NCBI GenBank assembly: GCA_031273565.1
Contig: JAISRR010000119.1
Location: 1 to 33,992, forward strand
Source: Zoogloeaceae bacterium
GTDB taxonomy: Bacteria > Pseudomonadota > Gammaproteobacteria > Burkholderiales > Rhodocyclaceae
Reading direction: 5' to 3'
Length of the DNA: 33,992 nt
A model generated the notes under the pieces. The model searched no databases. It was not told the DNA's origin and was given only the letters and a program-made list of their open reading frames with translations. The position numbers were made by a program, and so were the translations under genes. Positions within the stretch are counted from its first letter, which is position 1; each line of letters starts with the position of its first letter. Below are positions 10,195 through 19,366 of the stretch, in pieces.

Positions 10195-10734
10195 TCAGCG
10201 CGGGACATGGGTCTGGGTTACGGTGGTTCCATCCACATGAACGATTTTGGTTCTGCCAAAATTCCGCTTGAGTTGATCGACGCTTGTGCTATGCACGGAG
10301 AATACCGTTTTTCCACCGATTTGCACGTTAAAATCCCCGACCGTCTCAACGGTCGCCATTTTCCTGTCCGGGGAGATCGTGATTGAAGTCACGTCGGCAG
10401 TGTCGTTATAGCTGAAATTCTGCCGACGGGTCATGGCCATATTTTTCAGTTGTTCCAATGACTGATGAAACGCTTCCGCCGAAGCGCACAGAGAAGCCTT
10501 ATCCACGGACGTTTCTTCCCTCATCGACTGCTGGCGCGACAGCAGCCTGACTTTTCCACTCACCTCGTCACTGATTAACCCGCAATAGGTCTTGATATCG
10601 CCCCGAACGAACGAAGACTGTAACTGGTTATACAGGGTATGAACATGCGCTTCCTCGATCTGTTTGCCCCCGATCAGGGCGAACCAGATTCCATATCCGG
10701 CACAAACCATCAGCACAATCACTTTCAGGTTCAT
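10195..10734 (-). CDS. Hypothetical membrane-anchored periplasmic protein
   Basis: 179 aa with an N-terminal hydrophobic segment (MNLKVIVLMVCAGYGIWFALIGG), a soluble domain and two Cys; no family recognised. Confidence 0.6.
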   Translation of the reverse strand: MNLKVIVLMVCAGYGIWFALIGGKQIEEAHVHTLYNQLQSSFVRGDIKTYCGLISDEVSGKVRLLSRQQSMREETSVDKASLCASAEAFHQSLEQLKNMAMTRRQNFSYNDTADVTSITISPDRKMATVETVGDFNVQIGGKTVFSVHSTSVDQLKRNFGRTKIVHVDGTTVTQTHVPR

Positions 10735-10842
10735 CGGGCAACTCCATGCGCGTGGATCACCGCCATCCCTGATGGCGGGGAAGGCTTACAAAGTTCAACG
10801 GTCGACAGGTCGGGCTGGCGTCTCTCTGCGTGTCATCCCTTT

Positions 10843-11718
10843 TTAATCAGTGATGCCCCGCCGGGCCATCAGCCGCCAGAGGAGCGGGGTGAAAATCAGT
10901 TGCATGGCCAGATCCTGCCGGTCGCCGGGAATGACGATGGTGTTGGAGCGGCTCATGAAAGCATCCTTGATCATGGACAGCAGGTAAGGAAAGTCCACCC
11001 CTCTGGGGTCGGCAAAACGGATGACCACCAGAGAGTCTCCATCGCCGGGAATGTCGCGGGCAATGATGGGATTGGAGGTGTCAACCACCGGCACGCGCTG
11101 AAAATTGATGTGCGTGAGTTCAAACTGCGGCACGATGTAATGCACATAATCGGGCATCCGCGCAAGGATGGTTTGCGTGACCGCTTCGCGCGAATAACCG
11201 CGCATGCGGGTGTCGCGGTGGATTTTCTGTATCCATTCGAGATTCACCACTGGCGCGATGCCGATGAGCAGGTCGGGGTGCCGTGCGATGTCGACTTCCG
11301 GGGTGCGCACCGCGCCGTGCAGACCTTCGTAAAAGAGCAGGTCGGTCTCCGGCGGTAAATCTTCCCAGGGGGTAAATGTGCCGGGCGTCTGCCCGTAGCG
11401 GTCGGCTTCTTCCTTGTCGTGCAGGTAATAGCGGCGTTGCCCGGCGCCGGTTTCGGCGTAGGTGCGAAACAGGGTTTCCAGTTCGGGGAAAAGGTTGGTT
11501 TCCGGCCCGAACAGGGAAAGGCGTTGTTCGCCACGGGTCGCGCGCGTTTCGTTCAGGCGCCGCAGTACGGCGCGTTCGTAACGATGAAAACTGTCGCCTT
11601 CGATAATCGCCGCGTTTACGCCCTCGCGCCGGAACATGCCTTCAAACACCCGCCGCACCGTGCTGGTGCCCGCGCCGGAAGCGCCGGTGATGGAGATGAT
11701 GGGGTGTCGGGCGGACAT
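10843..11718 (-). CDS. prk: Phosphoribulokinase
   Basis: From internal ATG at 11718: MSARHPIISITGASGAGTSTVRRVF (P-loop), EGDSFHRYER, LLFYEGLHGAV, NLEWIQKIHRDTRMRGYSREAVTQTILARMPDYVHYI; class I PRK-type. Confidence 0.92.
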   Translation of the reverse strand: MSARHPIISITGASGAGTSTVRRVFEGMFRREGVNAAIIEGDSFHRYERAVLRRLNETRATRGEQRLSLFGPETNLFPELETLFRTYAETGAGQRRYYLHDKEEADRYGQTPGTFTPWEDLPPETDLLFYEGLHGAVRTPEVDIARHPDLLIGIAPVVNLEWIQKIHRDTRMRGYSREAVTQTILARMPDYVHYIVPQFELTHINFQRVPVVDTSNPIIARDIPGDGDSLVVIRFADPRGVDFPYLLSMIKDAFMSRSNTIVIPGDRQDLAMQLIFTPLLWRLMARRGITD

Positions 11719-11725
11719 GGGCGGT

Positions 11726-12754
11726 TCAGTTCGCCGCAGTGTGGTAGGCGACGAGGCGTTCGACCTCGTTTTTTGCGCCCAGAATGACCGGCACGCGCTG
11801 ATGCAGTCCGGCGGGCATGATGTCGAGGATGCGCTCGCGCCCGGTGCTGGCCGCGCCACCCGCCTGTTCGATCAGCAGGGACATCGGGTTGGCCTCGTAC
11901 ATCAGGCGTAGCTTGCCGCCTTTTTCCCGGGTGCGGGCATCGAGCGGGTACATGAAAACGCCGCCGCGAATGAGGATGCGATGCACATCGGCCACCATCG
12001 CCGCCACCCAGCGCATGTTGAAATCCCGGCCGCGTATGCCTTCCCTGCCTTGCAGCAGTTCCGCCACGTAACGTTGCACCGGGGCTTCCCAGTGGCGCTG
12101 GTTGGACATGTTGACGGCGAATTCCCCGGTCTCTTCCGGAATGGTGAGCTTCTCCTGGGTGAGCGCGAAAGCGCCCAATTCGCGGTCGAGGGTGAACAGG
12201 GCGACGCCATCGCCCACGGTCAGCGCGAGCAGGGTGGTCGGCCCGTAAATGGCGTAACCCGCCGCGACCTGCGCTGTTCCCGGTTGCAGGAACGCCTGTT
12301 CGGCGGCGGATTCGCTCGTCATGTCCACGCCTTCCGGACATTTCAATACCGAGAAAATGGTGCCGATGGACGCGTTGACGTCGATGTTGGAGGAACCGTC
12401 GAGGGGATCGAACAGCAGCAGGTATTCGCCCTGCGGATAACGATGCGGAATCAGGCGCGGCAGAGGCATTTCCTCGGAAGCCATCGCCGCCAGATGCCCG
12501 CCCCATTCATTGGCGTCGAGCAGGATTGCGTTTGAGATGACATCCAGTTTTTTTTGCGCCTCGCCCTGGATATTTTCACTGCCCGCTTCACCCAGTGCGC
12601 CACCTAACGCGCCTTTGCCGATGGTTACGGCGATATGCACGCAGGAACGCGCCACCACTTCGATCAGGAGACGCAAATCGGCGGGAAGGAGTTGCTTCTC
12701 CCGCTGTTTTTCAATCAGATAACGGGACAGGGTGATGTGGTTGGCGCGGCTCAT
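11726..12754 (-). CDS. fbp: Fructose-1,6-bisphosphatase class 1
   Basis: From ATG at 12754: [19 protein letters not shown]...[12 protein letters not shown]...[26 protein letters not shown]...[11 protein letters not shown]. Confidence 0.95.
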   Translation of the reverse strand: MSRANHITLSRYLIEKQREKQLLPADLRLLIEVVARSCVHIAVTIGKGALGGALGEAGSENIQGEAQKKLDVISNAILLDANEWGGHLAAMASEEMPLPRLIPHRYPQGEYLLLFDPLDGSSNIDVNASIGTIFSVLKCPEGVDMTSESAAEQAFLQPGTAQVAAGYAIYGPTTLLALTVGDGVALFTLDRELGAFALTQEKLTIPEETGEFAVNMSNQRHWEAPVQRYVAELLQGREGIRGRDFNMRWVAAMVADVHRILIRGGVFMYPLDARTREKGGKLRLMYEANPMSLLIEQAGGAASTGRERILDIMPAGLHQRVPVILGAKNEVERLVAYHTAAN

Positions 12755-12957
12755 GTGTACTCCGAAAAACGTTACAGCGATTGCACGTAATCGCACCCGG
12801 AAGGCGAGGCGTAAACACATGCGGACGAAAGGGTGAATTCTACCTGTATCGGCAGGCAGACACCAGAATGGCAGCCCGCTGAGCCAGGCGGCATCTTTTT
12901 GTCACCACGGCGGAACGTCATAAATTTTTGTGCGCCAGCCATGTTTCTCATAATAAC

Positions 12958-12966
12958 TGTTATAAT
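12958..12966 (+). promoter_or_regulatory. Extended -10 promoter element upstream of rpsB
   Basis: TGTTATAAT at 12958-12966, an exact TGnTATAAT; no convincing -35 at the normal distance, which fits an extended -10 promoter. Confidence 0.55.
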
Positions 12967-12973
12967 CAAAAAG

Positions 12974-13113
12974 TTTTCGTCGCTTCTGACGAGAATTCGG
13001 GGCAGCGCAGGCGCGCTGGCCCGGTAATCCTCACACTCGCCGGTTAAGGGTGTCGCGGCTTTGGTCGCGGAACGGTTCGGCGGGTGGCGGCTCAACCCTT
13101 ATGGAGTTTTTGA
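12974..13113 (+). promoter_or_regulatory. Structured 5' leader of rpsB (candidate r-protein autoregulatory leader)
   Basis: Hairpin ttttcgtc-gcttct-gacgagaa (12974-12995, one U-G pair); taagggt (13045-13051) can pair with accctta (13095-13101) and gggt (13082-13085) with accc (13095-13098), just upstream of ggag (13103-13106). Confidence 0.45.
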
Positions 13114-13869
13114 ATGTCTGTAACCATGCGTCAAATGTTGGAAGCTGGTGTGCACTTCGGCCACCAGACCCGTTTCTGGAATCCCCGGATGGAACCGTTC
13201 ATCTTTGGGGCGCGTAACAAGATTCACATCGTCAATCTGGAAAAAACCCTGGAAAAGTACAACGAAGCCATGAACTTCGTTAAAAAGCTGTCGTCCAACC
13301 GGGGCACCATCCTGTTCGTTTCCACCAAGCGTCAGGCGCGCGAAATCATCGCCGAGGAAGCGCGTCGCGCGGGTGCGCCCTATATCGACCAGCGTTGGCT
13401 GGGCGGCATGCTCACCAATTTCAAGACCGTGAAGCAATCGCTGAAGCGTCTGAAAGACATGGAAGCCGCCGTGGAAGCGGGCGAACTGGCGCGCCTGTCC
13501 AAGAAGGAAGCGCTGGATTTCACCCGCGAACTGGCCAAGCTGCAAAAGGCCATTGGCGGCATCAAGGACATGAACAGCCTGCCCGACGCCATTTTCGTGG
13601 TGGACGTGGGCTATCACAAAATCGCCGTGGAAGAAGCCTCCAAACTGGGCATTCCCGTTGTCGGCGTGGTGGACACCAACCATTCGCCCATTGGCGTGAG
13701 TTACGTGATTCCCGGCAATGACGATTCTTCCCGCGCCATCCGTCTGTACGCACGCGGCGTGGCCGACGCGATTCTGGAAGGCCGCAGCCAGTCCGTGCAG
13801 GAAATTGTGGAAGCGGTCGATGGCGACGAGGAATTTATTGAAGTCGACGAAGAACCGACTGCCGAATAA
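13114..13869 (+). CDS. rpsB: 30S ribosomal protein S2
   Basis: [45 protein letters not shown]...[16 protein letters not shown]. Confidence 0.98.
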   Translation: MSVTMRQMLEAGVHFGHQTRFWNPRMEPFIFGARNKIHIVNLEKTLEKYNEAMNFVKKLSSNRGTILFVSTKRQAREIIAEEARRAGAPYIDQRWLGGMLTNFKTVKQSLKRLKDMEAAVEAGELARLSKKEALDFTRELAKLQKAIGGIKDMNSLPDAIFVVDVGYHKIAVEEASKLGIPVVGVVDTNHSPIGVSYVIPGNDDSSRAIRLYARGVADAILEGRSQSVQEIVEAVDGDEEFIEVDEEPTAE

Positions 13870-13948
13870 GTTGTCCCGATGTGGCGAAGTTGTGGCGCGG
13901 GTAACGCGCTTTGCGGCTTCGCCATTCTTGTAAATTGAGGAGTGAGAA

Positions 13949-14842
13949 ATGGCGGAAATTACCGCAAATATGGTTAAAGAACTGCGCGAAAAAACCGACG
14001 CGCCGATGATGGAATGCAAGAAGGCCCTGTCCGAAGCCGCGGGCGACATGGCGAAGGCCGAAGAAATCCTGCGCGTCAAACTGGGCAACAAGGCCACCAA
14101 AGCGGCGACCCGTGTGACCGCCGAGGGCGTGGTGGGTATCCACATCGCCGCCGACGGCAAGCTGGGCGCGATTCTGGAAGTCAATTGTGAAACCGACTTC
14201 GTGGCCAAAAACGACGAGTTTCTGGCGCTGGTGAACAACAGCGTCGAACTGGTGGCGAACCAATCGCCTGCCGATGTGGCCGCGCTCTCCGCGCTGCCGC
14301 TTGCCGGGGGCACGGTGGAATCCACCCGCGCCGCGCTGGTGGGCAGGATCGGTGAAAACATGAGCCTGCGTCGTTTCGTCCGTGTCGAAGCCAAAGGCCG
14401 CTTGTATGCGTACATCCACGGCGGCGCCAAAATCGGCGTGCTGCTGGATCTGGTGGGGGGCGACGAACAACTGGGCAAGGATATTTCCATGCACATTGCC
14501 GCCTTCAAGCCGAAAGCGCTGGATGCTTCCGGCATCGATCAGGCGCTGGTCGATTCCGAGCGTCGCATCGCGGTTGAAAAAGCGAAGGAAGCGGGCAAGC
14601 CCGAAGCCATGCTGGAAAAAATCGCCGAAGGTTCGGTGCAGAAATTCCTGAAAGACGTGACCCTTCTGGGGCAGGTCTTCGTCAAGGCCGAAGATGGCAA
14701 GGAAACCATCGAACAGCTTTTGCAGAAGAAGGGCGCTTCCGTCGCCGGGTTCACGCTCTATGTGGTGGGGGACGGCATTGAGAAAAAAGTGTCCGACTTC
14801 GCCGCCGAGGTCGCGGCTCAGGCGGCTGCCGCGCAGAAGTAA
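13949..14842 (+). CDS. tsf: Elongation factor Ts
   Basis: [42 protein letters not shown]; follows rpsB. Confidence 0.98.
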   Translation: MAEITANMVKELREKTDAPMMECKKALSEAAGDMAKAEEILRVKLGNKATKAATRVTAEGVVGIHIAADGKLGAILEVNCETDFVAKNDEFLALVNNSVELVANQSPADVAALSALPLAGGTVESTRAALVGRIGENMSLRRFVRVEAKGRLYAYIHGGAKIGVLLDLVGGDEQLGKDISMHIAAFKPKALDASGIDQALVDSERRIAVEKAKEAGKPEAMLEKIAEGSVQKFLKDVTLLGQVFVKAEDGKETIEQLLQKKGASVAGFTLYVVGDGIEKKVSDFAAEVAAQAAAAQK

Positions 14843-14852
14843 TTGATCGCGC

Positions 14853-14886
14853 AATGCGGCGTGTTGCAGAACCGCCGCATTTTTTA
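14853..14886 (+). terminator. Rho-independent terminator or attenuator between tsf and pyrH
   Basis: aatgcggcg - 11-nt loop - cgccgcatt with trailing Ts (tttttat). Confidence 0.8.
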
Positions 14887-14928
14887 TCCGCGTTTTTGTC
14901 GTTGTTGCCATGCCCACAGGAATCCCCT

Positions 14929-15645
14929 ATGAACAAGCCCAGATACAAGCGCATCCTCCTGAAACTCTCCGGTGAAGCCCTGATGGGGGATGCCGCCTAC
15001 GGTATCCATCCCCCGACCCTGAGCAATATTGTCAATGAAATCAAGGCGGTGTCGGATTTGGGCGTGGAAATCGGCATCGTCATCGGGGGCGGCAACATCT
15101 TTCGCGGCATGGCGGGAACCGCCGCTGGCATGGATCGCGCCACTGCCGATTATGTCGGAATGCTGGCGACGGTGATGAACGCCGTCATGCTTTCCGACGT
15201 CATGCGCCGGGCGGGATTGGATGCGCGCGTACAATCGGCGCTCAATATCGAACAGGTGGTTGAGCCTTACATTCGTGGCAAGGCCATCCGTTATCTGGAA
15301 GCGGGGCGCATTGTCATCTTCGGCGCGGGCACCGGCAATCCGTTTTTCACCACCGACACGGCGGCGGCCTTGCGCGGTTCCGAAATCGGCGCCGAAATCG
15401 TGTTGAAGGCCACCAAGGTTGACGGCATCTACACCGCCGACCCCAGGAAAGACGCCGCCGCCAGCCGTTTTGAACGCATCAGCTTCAACGAAGCCATTGC
15501 CAGCAGTCTGGCGGTGATGGACGCAACGGCCTTTGCGCTCTGCCGCGACCAGAAACTTCCCATCAACGTTTTTTCCATTTTCAAACCGGGAGCCTTGCTG
15601 CGCGTCGTGTGCGGCGAAAACGAAGGCACCCTGGTGTATTGCTGA
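14929..15645 (+). CDS. pyrH: Uridylate kinase
   Basis: From ATG at 14929: [21 protein letters not shown]...[13 protein letters not shown]...[11 protein letters not shown]...[12 protein letters not shown]. The upstream ORF start lies inside the tsf terminator hairpin. Confidence 0.97.
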   Translation: MNKPRYKRILLKLSGEALMGDAAYGIHPPTLSNIVNEIKAVSDLGVEIGIVIGGGNIFRGMAGTAAGMDRATADYVGMLATVMNAVMLSDVMRRAGLDARVQSALNIEQVVEPYIRGKAIRYLEAGRIVIFGAGTGNPFFTTDTAAALRGSEIGAEIVLKATKVDGIYTADPRKDAAASRFERISFNEAIASSLAVMDATAFALCRDQKLPINVFSIFKPGALLRVVCGENEGTLVYC

Positions 15646-15657
15646 GCGAGATTTGCC

Positions 15658-16215
15658 ATGATTGCCGAACTCAAGAAAAACATCGAAGCAAAAATGCTGA
15701 AATCCATTGAGGCGCTGAAACTCGACCTCGCCAAAATCCGCACGGGTCGCGCCCATACCGGCCTGCTCGACCATGTGCAGGTGGAATATTACGGGTCGCC
15801 GGTTCCGGTAAATCAGGTCGCCAATGTGACCCTGATTGACGCCCGCACCATTGGTGTGCAGGTCTGGGAAAAGCCGATGGCGGCCAAGGTGGAAAAAGCC
15901 ATCCGTGATTCCGATCTGGGACTGAATCCTTCCGCCCAGGGCGAACTGATTCGCGTGCCCATGCCCGCGCTGACCGAAGAGCGTCGCCGCGATCTCACCA
16001 AGGTGGTGAAGGGCGAAGGCGAAAACGCCAAGGTCGCGATCAGAAACCTGCGCCGGGACGCCAACACGCAACTGAAAGACAGCGTCAAGAAAAAGGAAAT
16101 TTCCGAAGACGACGAACGCCGCGCCCAGGACGACATCCAGAAACTCACTGACAAATACGTCACCGAAATCGACCGCTTGCTCGCGCAAAAAGAAAGCGAG
16201 CTGATGGCGGTGTAA
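15658..16215 (+). CDS. frr: Ribosome recycling factor
   Basis: [42 protein letters not shown]...[32 protein letters not shown]. Confidence 0.98.
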   Translation: MIAELKKNIEAKMLKSIEALKLDLAKIRTGRAHTGLLDHVQVEYYGSPVPVNQVANVTLIDARTIGVQVWEKPMAAKVEKAIRDSDLGLNPSAQGELIRVPMPALTEERRRDLTKVVKGEGENAKVAIRNLRRDANTQLKDSVKKKEISEDDERRAQDDIQKLTDKYVTEIDRLLAQKESELMAV

Positions 16216-16258
16216 GTACCGTCTCTGCCGGAATGGCTGCCAGAGCGAAAGATTGACC

Positions 16259-16816
16259 ATGCGCGTGAAAAAAGCGGGTTTGCTGTTTGCGTCTTTACTG
16301 GCGCTTTCCGGCTGCGGGCAGGAAGAGGTTGCCGAAACCGACGCGCAACAGGCAGAGGTCACGAAGGCAACCCATGCGGGCAATGCGGGGCCTGATGCGC
16401 CCGCTGCGGAGGATGACACTGCTCGGAGCAATGCCGAAACCGCCCTTGCGGGGCGCGCGGAATACATGCGGGGGATGTTGGTGGGGTGCATCAATCACGA
16501 GTATCCAGAGTTGGATAAGGTGAAGCGCCAACAATTCTGCGACTGTTTTCATACGGCAACCTACGCCAGAATGACCGATGCCGAATGGGTGGAGTGGGAT
16601 GCCGTCATGGTGGAAAAAGGTAAAATCTGGGGCGCGGGCTTCGAGAAAGTTTTTGCAATCGCCAACGACAACAAATCCGAACCCGAAGCACCAGACCCCG
16701 TCATCAAGGAACGCATCGCGCGTTTTGACGCCATCTGGCGAGCGCGTTATACCCGCAACGAAGACGCCTGCATGAAGCGGTTGGGCGTAACGGTGCAACA
16801 CACCGATCAACCATGA
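16259..16816 (+). CDS. Putative Cys-rich lipoprotein, paralog 1
   Basis: Signal peptide with lipobox LALSGCGQEE; MLVGCINHEYPELDKVKRQQFCDCFHTATYARMTDAEWVEW...DACMKRLGVTV; similar to the next CDS. Confidence 0.75.
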   Translation: MRVKKAGLLFASLLALSGCGQEEVAETDAQQAEVTKATHAGNAGPDAPAAEDDTARSNAETALAGRAEYMRGMLVGCINHEYPELDKVKRQQFCDCFHTATYARMTDAEWVEWDAVMVEKGKIWGAGFEKVFAIANDNKSEPEAPDPVIKERIARFDAIWRARYTRNEDACMKRLGVTVQHTDQP

Positions 16817-17043
16817 TTTTTGTCAGGAATCCGGGTGGCTTTCTTTAAAAGTCAGAGGCATGGAAATATGCAGAATGGGCGTCGCATGGTCGACAAAGAG
16901 GCGCGGTTCATGCGGGGGGCGGGCAGATGTTCACGGCGCGCGCTTTCTTGCAGGCCGTGTTACCATGGCAAGATTTTTATACGGGAAGCCGAAAACAGGG
17001 AAAGAAACGTTCCTTGTTCATAGCGTGAAAAAGAAGGGTGGCG

Positions 17044-17571
17044 ATGTTGAAAAAAAGCGTTTTGGTTGTTTTGGCGTTTCTGTTGTCTCTGGCCGGGTGC
17101 GGGCAGGACGAAAGCGGCGCGCTCAGCCGGAATCAGAATGAAGCGACCGTTTCTGCGGATGCGGACAGCGTTCGTGATTCCGGGGACGCGGATGAAGATG
17201 ACGATGACGAAAATGAAGCGCGTGGCGCGCCCTTTTCGCGTTCCGGGGCGGTCGCGCAGATGCAGGAGGGTTGCAGGACAAACAATCTTTATCCCACGCT
17301 GACGGCGGCAGAGGGTCAGCAATTGTGCGCCTGTTTTTATGATGAAGCCTTTGGCAACTTGAGCGATGCGGAATGGGCTGAATGGATGAGAGAAGGAAAG
17401 CTGCGCAGCGAACTGATGAAAGATGTCATGAAGGGCAAGCAGCCGGATGCGGAAGCAGAAGCCAGACTGGAGCGCAGCAACCGAAAATGGGGAAGTATTT
17501 ACGCCAAAAGCGAAAAATTCTGCATCCAGAAATTGGGGTTGAAGGTCACGCCCGTTCACCGTGAAGACTGA
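17044..17571 (+). CDS. Putative Cys-rich lipoprotein, paralog 2
   Basis: Signal peptide with lipobox [52 protein letters not shown]...[11 protein letters not shown]; four cysteines aligned with paralog 1. Confidence 0.75.
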   Translation: MLKKSVLVVLAFLLSLAGCGQDESGALSRNQNEATVSADADSVRDSGDADEDDDDENEARGAPFSRSGAVAQMQEGCRTNNLYPTLTAAEGQQLCACFYDEAFGNLSDAEWAEWMREGKLRSELMKDVMKGKQPDAEAEARLERSNRKWGSIYAKSEKFCIQKLGLKVTPVHRED

Positions 17572-17597
17572 TAACAAAACCATTGACGAGGCGGCGC

Positions 17598-18353
17598 ATG
17601 ACTTTCTTTAAAAGCGCGACCCGCGAACTGCCGGAAATCCGGGCGGTGCCACGGCATATCGCCATCATCATGGATGGCAACGGACGCTGGGCGAAAAAAC
17701 GTTTTCTGCCCCGCGTCGCCGGTCACGTCAAGGGGGTGGAAACCGTGCGCGAAGCCGTGCGCGCCTGCATTGAACAAGGCGTCGAATACCTGACGCTGTT
17801 TGCCTTCAGCTCGGAAAACTGGCGGCGTCCCGCCGAAGAAGTCAGCCTGCTCATGCAGCTTTTCGTCTCCGCGCTGGAACAGGAAGTGAAAAAATTGCAG
17901 AAAAACGGCGTGCGCCTGCGGGTGATCGGCGAGTTGTCGCGTTTTGACGCCCAATTGCAAACCATGATTCGGGAGGCCGAAGCCGCCACAGCGGAAAACA
18001 CCCGCCTCAACCTCACCATTGCCGCCAACTATGGCGGTCGCTGGGACATCCTGCAAGCCGTCAATCGCCTCGCCGCCGACCAGCCGGAAAAAGCCGGAAA
18101 CTGGACGGAAGCCGAACTTGAACCTTACCTTGCCACCCATTTTGCGCCGGAGCCGGATTTGTTCATCCGCACGGGCGGCGAAGAGCGCATCAGCAATTTT
18201 CTCCTCTGGCAACTGGCCTACACCGAATTTTATTTTACCGAAACCCTGTGGCCAGAATTTGACCCGGAGGCGCTGAAAGCCGCCATTTCCTCCTATCAGC
18301 GCCGCGAACGAAGGTTCGGGCGCACGAGCGAACAACTGGTGGAGAAATCCTGA
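17598..18353 (+). CDS. uppS: Undecaprenyl diphosphate synthase
   Basis: [40 protein letters not shown]...[18 protein letters not shown]...[28 protein letters not shown]. Confidence 0.97.
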   Translation: MTFFKSATRELPEIRAVPRHIAIIMDGNGRWAKKRFLPRVAGHVKGVETVREAVRACIEQGVEYLTLFAFSSENWRRPAEEVSLLMQLFVSALEQEVKKLQKNGVRLRVIGELSRFDAQLQTMIREAEAATAENTRLNLTIAANYGGRWDILQAVNRLAADQPEKAGNWTEAELEPYLATHFAPEPDLFIRTGGEERISNFLLWQLAYTEFYFTETLWPEFDPEALKAAISSYQRRERRFGRTSEQLVEKS

Positions 18354-18369
18354 AGGCTCCGCGAATCTG

Positions 18370-18467
18370 GTAGAAACCGCCGTTGTTAACCTGCGGCGCA
18401 ATGGTAGGGCGGGATCGTAGAAACCGCCGTTGTAACCTGCGGCGCGCTCGGAGAGCGCGCCCTACCT
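18370..18467. repeat. Intergenic repeat (copy C): tandem direct repeat plus hairpin
   Basis: gtagaaaccgccgttgttaacctgcggcgc (18370-18399) and gtagaaaccgccgttgtaacctgcggcgc (18417-18445), then ggcgcgct-cggag-agcgcgcc (18441-18461) and ctac. Confidence 0.8.
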
Positions 18468-18488
18468 GAAACATGAAAGACTGAATCG

Positions 18489-19364
18489 ATGCTGAAACAA
18501 CGGATTATCACGGCGATTGTGCTGCTTGTGGGTTTTCTTGCGGCGTTGTTTTATCTGCCGCCCTTGTATTGGGCGGGGCTGATGGCGCTGGTGTCGGCGG
18601 TGGCGGCGGGGGAGTGGGGCGGTTTGGCGGGGTTGCAACCGCGTGGGCGGTTGCTGTTTGGCGGGGTGATGCTCATTTGCCTTGTTTTGAGCATAAATTC
18701 ATTTCCTCTGAAATTGATTGCGCTTTCCTTTCATCTACATATTGTCATAGAGTGGCTATCGTACCTGTTGTCGGCTTTCTGGTGTCTGGTTGTGCCCTTC
18801 TGGTTGTGGCGGCGTTGGCGCTTGAATCTGGCGACATGGTGGGGCAAGGGTATCCTGCTTGTTCTGGGGGGCTGCCTGATTCTCGCCACATGGTCTGCTT
18901 TCGTTGGATTACGCGAAGCGAATCCTTTCTCGCTGTTGATAGTGCTTGGTATTGCATGGGTTTCCGATATTTCAGCCTACTTTGTTGGAAGAAAATTTGG
19001 TGGGCGTAAGTTGGCGCCTGAGATCAGTCCTGGTAAAACCTGGGCGGGTGTCTGGGGGGCATTGGTGGGTGTTGCGATCTATGGAAGCGTTCTATTTTTG
19101 GCGTCTCTGATGTCTGGTGTCATACATTACTTCGTTTTTGGCATATTCACTTTCATTTTCTTTGCGGTACTCGGCATCATGGGCGACCTGTTTGAATCAC
19201 TTCTGAAACGTCAGGCGGGCATCAAGGACAGCAGCAATATTCTGCCGGGGCATGGTGGCGTGCTTGACCGTATTGATAGCCTGATGGCAATTCTGCCTTG
19301 CTATAACGCAGTGTTGTCACTGTTTGTCATGACATTGCTCTGGTTGGACTCCTACCGGTTTTAG
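18489..19364 (+). CDS. cdsA: Phosphatidate cytidylyltransferase
   Basis: Polytopic; C-terminal [25 protein letters not shown]...[36 protein letters not shown]. Confidence 0.96.
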   Translation: MLKQRIITAIVLLVGFLAALFYLPPLYWAGLMALVSAVAAGEWGGLAGLQPRGRLLFGGVMLICLVLSINSFPLKLIALSFHLHIVIEWLSYLLSAFWCLVVPFWLWRRWRLNLATWWGKGILLVLGGCLILATWSAFVGLREANPFSLLIVLGIAWVSDISAYFVGRKFGGRKLAPEISPGKTWAGVWGALVGVAIYGSVLFLASLMSGVIHYFVFGIFTFIFFAVLGIMGDLFESLLKRQAGIKDSSNILPGHGGVLDRIDSLMAILPCYNAVLSLFVMTLLWLDSYRF

Positions 19365-19366
19365 TG

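Noticed and set aside
13099-14917. Antisense ORFs of 478 aa and 360 aa opposite rpsB and tsf
   Set aside because: Shadow frames of highly expressed, codon-biased genes; no domain or RBS support.
14884-16494. 536-aa minus-strand ORF opposite pyrH-frr
   Set aside because: The sense genes are certain; composition is typical of antisense of GC-rich CDS.
16820-17141. Short ORFs (67 and 93 aa) between the two lipoprotein genes
   Set aside because: Overlapping frames with basic low-information sequence; one runs into the second lipoprotein gene in another frame.
18370-18467. Possible CRISPR-like array between uppS and cdsA
   Set aside because: Only two unequal repeat units and one 17-bp gap, no cas genes, and the unit is shared with other intergenic hairpins, so it fits a REP-like element.
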